From: an uncultured Clostridia bacterium
GTDB taxonomy: Bacteria > Bacillota > Clostridia > Christensenellales > Borkfalkiaceae
Assembly: GCA_946628865.1 (NCBI GenBank)
Contig: CAMOXE010000136.1
Coordinates: 1-6,782, forward strand
Reading direction: 5' to 3'
DNA: 6,782 bases
Both the position numbers and the translations under genes were made by a program. Below are positions 1 to 3,559 of this stretch, in pieces (position 1 is the first letter of the stretch; each line of letters starts with the position of its first letter). The notes under the pieces are model-generated. The model was given only the letters and a program-made list of their open reading frames with translations, did no database searches and was not told the DNA's origin.

Positions 1-48
1 CATGAACATGAACATGAACATGAACATGAACATCATCACCATCATCAC
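1..48 (+). repeat. In-frame microsatellite encoding a His-Glu/poly-His tract
   Basis: Bases 1-30 are five perfect copies of the hexamer CATGAA, encoding (His-Glu)5. Bases 31-48 are two copies of CATCATCAC, encoding six His. The array reaches the left edge of the window, so its full length is unknown. Because the unit is a multiple of three, slippage would change the number of His-Glu pairs without breaking the frame. Confidence 0.9.
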
Positions 49-339
49 GGACACGACGCAGACGAAGTGTTTACGAGTTGGGGGAAAGAAGCGCCCGTAT
101 CGTATACGAGGGCGGAACTCGAGGATATACTCAAGAAACTTTGCGATGAAAACGCGGGGCTCGGAGTGATACTTCGCGCTAAAGGTATAGTCGGCTCTAA
201 AGACGGCGAAAAATGGTATTATTTCGATCTCGTCGCAGGAGATTACGAGATACGTCTCGGCGCTCCGGACTATACCGGCAGGCTCTGCGTAATAGGCGCG
301 GAAATAGAAGAAGGGAAAAACGAGAAATTGTTTTTTTAA
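1..339 (+). CDS. CobW/G3E-family GTPase, C-terminal part only (gene starts before the window)
   Basis: The frame is open from base 1 to the TAA at 337-339, giving 112 visible residues. The first 18 residues are five His-Glu pairs, six His, then Gly-His, a tract typical of the linker before the C-terminal domain in metal-chaperone G3E GTPases. The rest (FTSWGKEAP..., LRAKGIVGS, YYFDLVAGDYEIR) fits the CobW C-terminal domain: the Phe-Thr-Ser-Trp opening, the 'R-x-KG' strand and the short final strands. The catalytic GTPase domain lies upstream and is not visible. Known family members (CobW, YeiR, ZigA, YjiA) hydrolyse GTP to deliver metal, often zinc, to client proteins in the cytoplasm. Only 8 bases separate this gene from the next G3E-type gene, so the two are probably co-transcribed. 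The His-rich tract supports metal binding, but which metal cannot be told. A GTG at 67 could be mistaken for a start, but the frame continues upstream. Confidence 0.82.
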   Translation, partial: HEHEHEHEHEHHHHHHGHDADEVFTSWGKEAPVSYTRAELEDILKKLCDENAGLGVILRAKGIVGSKDGEKWYYFDLVAGDYEIRLGAPDYTGRLCVIGAEIEEGKNEKLFF

Positions 340-347
340 GGGTAAAA

Positions 348-1277
348 ATGGCAAGAACGTTTCCCGCCGTAGTAATAAACGGCATAATAGAGAGCGGAAA
401 GACGCGGTTTATACTCGATTCTTTAAAAAACGGTGATTTCGGCGATATCGGCAAAGTACTTATCCTATCCCAAGAAGAGGGCGAGGAAGAGTACGACGCG
501 AAAAGGCTTGAAGAGATAAACGCCGCCGCATACGTTTTTGAAAGCGAAGAGGAGTTTACCGTTGAGAAGATAAACGAACTTATCAAAAAGCACAAGCCTA
601 ACGCCGTGTTTTTTGAAATGAACGCGATGTGGGACTCGGAAAAAATCAAGTTTCCGCCGTATATAATGGTCGAGACGGCTTTTACGATCATAGACGCTAC
701 GACTTTTAAGACGTATTTTAACAATATGCGCCAAAAGTTTGCAGATATGATCAAGGCGTCGGACGTGGTCATACTCAACAGATGCGAAGATACTCCTGAA
801 ATGGCGGGGTATAAGCGCAGTTTGAAGATCGTGAATACCGCGGCAACTTATATAGCGCTCGATAAAGACGGAAAGACCATAAGTTTCGCTGAGGAACTTC
901 CCTATAAACTTACCGACGAGATAAATATAAAAGACGAAGACTTCGGAACTTTTTATATAGATACTTTCGACAACGGCAAGCGTTACGACGGAAAAACGGT
1001 GGAGTTTAACTGTATCTGCGCGGTGGACGCAGGGCTGCCGAAGAACTCGTTCGTTGCGGGCAGACCGGCAATGACTTGTTGCGCGAACGATATTCAATTT
1101 ATCGGGCATTTATGCTTTTATCGTCCGCCGATAAATTTAAAGCCGAACGCCTGGGAGCATATAAAAGCGCGCGTCAAATACGTCGAGGAAGAGGGGTTCG
1201 AGCCGGAAATCGTGTTTGAATTGATAACCGTAAAAGAGATACCGCCTATCGACGAGCCTGTGGTAAATCTTACCTGA
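348..1277 (+). CDS. Divergent CobW-like (G3E) GTPase fused to a C-terminal DUF1980-like domain
   Basis: 309 residues. The ATG at 348 is chosen because it is preceded by AAGGG (338-342) and because the P-loop follows at once. The frame is open further upstream to 213, but that part is only a shadow of the preceding gene. Residues 1-200 form the GTPase part: Walker A G12-x4-G17-K18-T19, an E-E-G-E-E-E-Y stretch at 43-49, a switch II-like FFEMNAMW (88-95), FTIIDATTF (112-120), and VILNRCED (141-148) in place of NKxD. The Cys-x-Cys-Cys metal-transfer motif of classic CobW chaperones is absent. Residues about 210-309 resemble DUF1980, the domain found at the C terminus of YcgQ/TIGR03943 proteins linked to a putative permease: R239-P, T243-C244-C245-A-N-D, G253, C256, W269. 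The likely role is cytoplasmic metal handling or regulation of a membrane partner, inferred from family and from the His-rich GTPase next to it. GTP binding is well supported; client and metal are unknown. Confidence 0.75.
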   Translation: MARTFPAVVINGIIESGKTRFILDSLKNGDFGDIGKVLILSQEEGEEEYDAKRLEEINAAAYVFESEEEFTVEKINELIKKHKPNAVFFEMNAMWDSEKIKFPPYIMVETAFTIIDATTFKTYFNNMRQKFADMIKASDVVILNRCEDTPEMAGYKRSLKIVNTAATYIALDKDGKTISFAEELPYKLTDEINIKDEDFGTFYIDTFDNGKRYDGKTVEFNCICAVDAGLPKNSFVAGRPAMTCCANDIQFIGHLCFYRPPINLKPNAWEHIKARVKYVEEEGFEPEIVFELITVKEIPPIDEPVVNLT

Positions 1278-1298
1278 CTTAAAACCGTAAAATACGAC

Positions 1299-1328
1299 AA
1301 AAACAGTCCTTTTTTAAGGGCTGTTTTT
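1299..1328 (+). terminator. Rho-independent terminator of the GTPase operon
   Basis: AAAAACAGTCCTT (1299-1311) pairs with AAGGGCTGTTTTT (1316-1328) around a TTTT loop. This gives 13 pairs with a single G-T wobble, and the right arm ends in five T. It lies 21 bases after the GTPase stop codon. The flanking A and T runs are complementary, so the hairpin could also act on the minus strand, although no gene approaches from that side. Confidence 0.85.
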
Positions 1329-1329
1329 A

Positions 1330-1338
1330 TGTTAGAAT
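1330..1338 (+). promoter_or_regulatory. Candidate extended -10 element of the spoIIA operon
   Basis: TG at 1330-1331, one base, then TAGAAT at 1333-1338 matches an extended sigma-A -10 element. At 17 bases upstream the -35 position holds only TTTTTT, from the terminator loop, which is weak. The GAAT core also fits the sigma-H -10 consensus, the factor that drives spoIIA in Bacillus subtilis, but the only AGG-like -35 (1317-1319) sits too close and is a poor match. A start near 1345 would leave a leader of about 16 bases containing the AAGAGG ribosome site before the ATG at 1361. The sigma factor assignment is open. Confidence 0.4.
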
Positions 1339-1360
1339 AAAGCAAAAGAAGAGGTAACAT

Positions 1361-1669
1361 ATGGATATAAAGTACGTCGTAGAGAAAAATAATCTTTACA
1401 TATACCTATTCGGCGAACTGGACGAACATTCCGCTAAAACGGTGAAGAGCCGCATTGACGGACTGATAGATCATAATATCGGCGTCAAAAACGCAATATT
1501 TAATTTTTCGCATTTGACGTTTATGGACAGTACGGGGATAGGCGTTCTGCTCGGAAGGTATAAACGCCTTAAAAAGATGAAAGTCCCGGTGTTTATTCAA
1601 AGTCCGAGCATGAGCGTGGGAAAAATTCTGCAAATTTCGGGGCTATACGAAATAATGCCAAAAATCTGA
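1361..1669 (+). CDS. spoIIAA: SpoIIAA, anti-anti-sigma F factor (STAS domain)
   Basis: 102 residues, the usual length of SpoIIAA, forming one cytoplasmic STAS domain. The hallmark is FMDSTGIGVLLGRYKRLKK (54-72), in which Ser57 aligns with the serine that SpoIIAB phosphorylates in Bacillus subtilis (Ser58). Unphosphorylated SpoIIAA binds SpoIIAB and releases sigma F; the phosphorylated form cannot. The phosphatase SpoIIE that reactivates it is not in this window. The AAGAGG ribosome site just before the ATG at 1361 sets the start. It is the first gene of the operon, 32 bases after a terminator and 8 bases before spoIIAB, whose GAGG ribosome site overlaps the spoIIAA stop codon. STAS antagonists are widespread, but the neighbours make the SpoIIAA assignment firm. 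Confidence 0.96.
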   Translation: MDIKYVVEKNNLYIYLFGELDEHSAKTVKSRIDGLIDHNIGVKNAIFNFSHLTFMDSTGIGVLLGRYKRLKKMKVPVFIQSPSMSVGKILQISGLYEIMPKI

Positions 1670-1677
1670 GGTAAATT

Positions 1678-2106
1678 ATGATAAATAACATGACGGTAAA
1701 ATTCAGTTCACTTTCCGAAAACGAAGCGTTTGCTCGAAACGTTATCGCGTCGTTTTTATTGCCGCTCGACCCCGGCGTAGACGAACTCTCCGACATCAAG
1801 ACCGCCGTAAGCGAAGCGGTTACGAACTGCGTCGTCCACGGCTATCCCGACCGCGCGGGAGAAATTACCATGACCGCCGAAATAGAGAATGAACTTCTAC
1901 ATATCAAGGTTGTCGACGAGGGTGTAGGCATCGAAAACGTCGAGGAAGCGTTAAAGCCCTTTTACACTACGCGTTTAAACGAAGAGCGTTCGGGCATGGG
2001 TTTTGCGATAATCAAGGCGTTTACGGATAAAATGACGGTTTTATCCGAGCCGGGCAAAGGCACTACGGTCGAAATGTTCAAGCGCCTTTCAAAGGCGGGA
2101 GCATGA
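1678..2106 (+). CDS. spoIIAB: SpoIIAB, anti-sigma F factor and serine kinase
   Basis: 142 residues with a GHKL-type ATPase fold. The N box EAVTNCVVHGY spans 46-56 (Glu46, Asn50), the G1 box DEGVGI is at 80-85, and the G2/ATP-lid region ERSGMGFAIIKAF is at 103-115. Arg20 in NEAFARNVIASF aligns with the arginine that in Bacillus SpoIIAB contacts sigma F and SpoIIAA. The protein holds sigma F inactive before septation and in the mother cell, and phosphorylates SpoIIAA on serine. All nucleotide-binding motifs look intact, so an active kinase is expected. The stop codon overlaps the sigF start as ATGA (2103-2106), which couples translation of the anti-sigma factor and its target, as is common for such pairs. 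Confidence 0.97.
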   Translation: MINNMTVKFSSLSENEAFARNVIASFLLPLDPGVDELSDIKTAVSEAVTNCVVHGYPDRAGEITMTAEIENELLHIKVVDEGVGIENVEEALKPFYTTRLNEERSGMGFAIIKAFTDKMTVLSEPGKGTTVEMFKRLSKAGA

Positions 2107-2858
2107 GTGAAAAACGCGATGACAGCCGAATTATTCAGGAGTTAAAAATGCTAAGCGCAGAGGAAACCGTCTTACACATAAGAAAAGCAAAACTCGGCGA
2201 TAATTCCTCCAAAGAGATACTGCTTGAAAACAATTCGTTGCTAATTAAAAGCGTTATACGGAGATTTAAAAATAAAGGCGTGGAATACGACGATCTGTAT
2301 CAACTCGGTTGTATAGGTCTTTTAAAGGCGATAAATAATTTCGATGAAAGTTTTAACGTGAGGTTTTCGACTTACGCCGTGCCTATGATAATAGGCGAGG
2401 TAAAGCGTTTTTTGCGCGACGACGGTGCGATAAAGGTTTCGCGCGCGATAAAGACCAACGCGCGGACTATAAACAAATTTATAGAAAGTTGCGGCGGAGA
2501 ATCGCCTACCGTAGACGAGATAGCGCTGGCTCTTGGCATGGACAAAGAGGACGTCGTCCTTGCGCTCGACAGTTCGCATATGCCGATTTCTCTTTCCGAG
2601 GCGATCGACGACGGCGACGACAAAAAACTCGAACTTATCGACAAAATCGCCTCCGACGAACGCGAGGACGACATGGTCGATAAAATACTTTTGGAAAGTT
2701 TAATCGAGGACTTGCCGCCAAGGGAAAAGAAAGTTATAATTATGCGTTACTATCGCGATAACACTCAAAGCGAAATCGCGAAAGCGCTCGGCGTTTCCCA
2801 AGTGCAGGTCTCGCGGATAGAAACTAAAATTTTAAAAGAATTAAAGGGGAGATTATAG
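2103..2858 (+). CDS. sigF: RNA polymerase sigma factor sigma F (SpoIIAC), early forespore
   Basis: 251 residues, the normal size for a sporulation group 3 sigma-70 factor. Region 2 covers about 40-110 and includes the core-binding and -10 recognition stretch YDDLYQLGCIGLLKAINNFD, then RFSTYAVPMIIGEVKRFLRDDG. Region 3 spans about 114-165. Region 4 covers about 196-250 with LPPREKKVIIMRYYRDNTQ and the helix-turn-helix QSEIAKALGVSQVQVSRIE (222-240). Sigma F directs the first forespore-specific genes after asymmetric division and is held by SpoIIAB until SpoIIAA is dephosphorylated. Position behind spoIIAA-spoIIAB separates it from the closely related sigma G. The gene ends in TAG, and the same frame then stays open to 2990. 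Confidence 0.96.
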   Translation: MSEKRDDSRIIQELKMLSAEETVLHIRKAKLGDNSSKEILLENNSLLIKSVIRRFKNKGVEYDDLYQLGCIGLLKAINNFDESFNVRFSTYAVPMIIGEVKRFLRDDGAIKVSRAIKTNARTINKFIESCGGESPTVDEIALALGMDKEDVVLALDSSHMPISLSEAIDDGDDKKLELIDKIASDEREDDMVDKILLESLIEDLPPREKKVIIMRYYRDNTQSEIAKALGVSQVQVSRIETKILKELKGRL

Positions 2859-2891
2859 TATTATTTTTTGCGAATTACCCATCATATAAAT

Positions 2892-2993
2892 ATGAAAAAA
2901 ATCAGTAGCGGTAAAATTTACGAATACGGCAAAACTCTCGACGAGAGGGACGACTGTATTTTTAAAATCCGCACGGACGAGGTAAAACGATGA
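2892..2993 (+). CDS. Possible 33-residue small protein overlapping the spoVAC start
   Basis: From the ATG at 2892 the frame gives MKKISSGKIYEYGKTLDERD followed by DCIFKIRTDEVKR and a TGA at 2991-2993. That stop overlaps the spoVAC ATG at 2990 as ATGA, the same coupling seen between spoIIAB and sigF. It fills most of the 131 bases between sigF and spoVAC, and its codons (GAC, GGC, CGC, ATC) resemble those of the neighbours. The predicted peptide is hydrophilic, highly charged and soluble, with one cysteine and no membrane segment. Against it: there is no Shine-Dalgarno sequence before the ATG (the upstream bases are CATCATATAAAT), and 33 codons can stay open by chance. I do not recognise the family. 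If real, it would be co-expressed with sigF and spoVAC during sporulation. Confidence 0.45.
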   Translation: MKKISSGKIYEYGKTLDERDDCIFKIRTDEVKR

Positions 2994-3442
2994 AAAATAA
3001 CGGGTTAAACGAGGCGTATTTGAAATACGTTTCCGAAATATCTCCTAAAACGAACGAGGCAAGGAGTCTTATTCACGCATTTTGGGTGGGCGGACTTATT
3101 TGCGTAGTTGGGCAGTTTATCAGGTATCTGCTCGAAATGCTCGGGCTGTACGGCGATATACTTGCCGGAACTACGTCGATAATACTGATATTTATAGGCT
3201 CGACGCTTACAGGGCTTGGCGTATACGACAGAATAGGAAAGTTTGCCGGAGGCGGCTCGATAGTTCCTATAACGGGGTTTGCAAATTCCGTGGTTTCGCC
3301 CGCAATGGAGTTCAAGTCCGAGGGCTTTATATACGGTTTAGCCGCAAAGATGTTCGTAATAGCGGGTCCGATTATCGTTTTCGGAACGATATCCGGGGTA
3401 GGAGTTGGTCTGATATATTACGTCATAGGACTTTTCAAATAA
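2990..3442 (+). CDS. spoVAC: SpoVAC, subunit of the spore dipicolinic acid channel
   Basis: 150 residues, typical for SpoVAC. After a short N-terminal tail the protein is mostly membrane segments: about 27-45, 56-78, and a long hydrophobic C-terminal stretch at 114-148. The conserved core is YDRIGKFAGGGSIVPITGF (79-97), then ANSVVSPAMEFKSEGF (98-113). SpoVAC forms a mechanosensitive channel in the inner spore membrane for calcium-dipicolinate uptake during sporulation and release at germination. The GAGGT at 2979-2983 supports the ATG at 2990. It is the last gene before a strong terminator, so spoVAD and spoVAE, which normally follow, are absent from this locus. It may be read from the spoIIA promoter or from an internal forespore promoter; I found no convincing sigma F or sigma G site between 2859 and 2989. 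Confidence 0.94.
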   Translation: MKNNGLNEAYLKYVSEISPKTNEARSLIHAFWVGGLICVVGQFIRYLLEMLGLYGDILAGTTSIILIFIGSTLTGLGVYDRIGKFAGGGSIVPITGFANSVVSPAMEFKSEGFIYGLAAKMFVIAGPIIVFGTISGVGVGLIYYVIGLFK

Positions 3443-3447
3443 AGATT

Positions 3448-3470
3448 CCGCCGTTAAGGCGGTTTTTTTT
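3448..3470 (+). terminator. Rho-independent terminator after spoVAC
   Basis: CCGCC (3448-3452) pairs with GGCGG (3458-3462) around GTTAA, followed at once by eight T (3463-3470). It starts 5 bases after the spoVAC stop codon. This closes the sporulation operon and separates it from nadE. Confidence 0.9.
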
Positions 3471-3480
3471 ATACAAACGC

Positions 3481-3509
3481 TTTACAAATTTTACCGAATA
3501 TGGTAAAAT
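3481..3509 (+). promoter_or_regulatory. Sigma-A-type promoter of the HTH-nadE gene
   Basis: TTTACA (3481-3486, five of six consensus bases) is followed after exactly 17 bases by TAAAAT (3504-3509, five of six). TG at 3501-3502 adds an extended -10. Transcription would start near 3516, leaving a leader of about 44 bases before the ATG at 3560. The promoter begins 10 bases after the T-run of the previous terminator, so nadE is an independent unit expressed from a housekeeping promoter. Confidence 0.75.
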
Positions 3510-3511
3510 TT
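3486..3511. promoter_or_regulatory. Perfect 10-bp inverted repeat over the nadE promoter, candidate operator
   Basis: AAATTTTACC (3486-3495), six bases GAATAT, then GGTAAAATTT (3502-3511), a perfect dyad. It covers the promoter spacer and the whole -10 box, so a protein bound here would block RNA polymerase. The gene it precedes encodes a protein with an XRE-type helix-turn-helix, a family that often binds short palindromes, so self-regulation is a natural reading but is inference. Three further T follow the right arm, so it could also be a weak AT-rich hairpin terminator. It does not match the NiaR or NrtR sites as I recall them. Confidence 0.55.
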
Positions 3512-3518
3512 TTTATGC

Positions 3519-3550
3519 TTGAAAGATAAGTCGCGTCTGCTTTCAACGCG
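3519..3550 (+). other. Possible alternative hairpins in the nadE leader
   Basis: TTGAAAG (3519-3525) can pair with CTTTCAA (3540-3546) across a 14-base loop. CGCG (3532-3535) can pair with CGCG (3547-3550), which runs into the GCGGAGG ribosome site at 3548-3554. The two pairings interlock, so they would be either alternatives or a small pseudoknot. The stems are short; no known riboswitch is recognised. Confidence 0.25.
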
Positions 3551-3559
3551 GAGGATATA

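Noticed and set aside
1..48. The short tandem repeats as part of a CRISPR array
   Set aside because: The units are 6 and 9 bases with no spacers, and they are in frame with a metal-chaperone protein.
213..347. Upstream extension of the second GTPase frame
   Set aside because: It overlaps the end of the first GTPase in another frame, reads as an Arg-rich shadow, and the ATG at 348 has its own ribosome site directly before the P-loop segment.
197..1109. Two long minus-strand frames (197-778 and 465-1109) opposite the GTPase gene
   Set aside because: They lie antisense to a well-supported gene, have composition typical of reverse-frame shadows, and show no recognisable domain or ribosome site.
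2883..2891. CATATAAAT before the small ORF as a sigma E or sigma A -10 element
   Set aside because: No acceptable -35 lies at the right distance, and a start there would fall inside the small ORF.
2910..2921. GGTAAAATTT in the small ORF as a second binding site for HTH-NadE
   Set aside because: Only one half-site is present, and similar 9-10-mers occur inside coding sequence at about 1695 and 4526, so it is expected by composition.
3486..3514. The nadE upstream dyad read as a second intrinsic terminator
   Set aside because: The stem is almost all A-T with only two G-C pairs, a strong terminator lies 16 bases upstream, and the right arm is also the -10 box. A minor terminator role cannot be excluded, but operator is the better reading.
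3082..3522. Plus-strand frame of 146 codons overlapping spoVAC
   Set aside because: It is Arg/Tyr-rich shadow sequence inside spoVAC and runs through the terminator and the nadE promoter.
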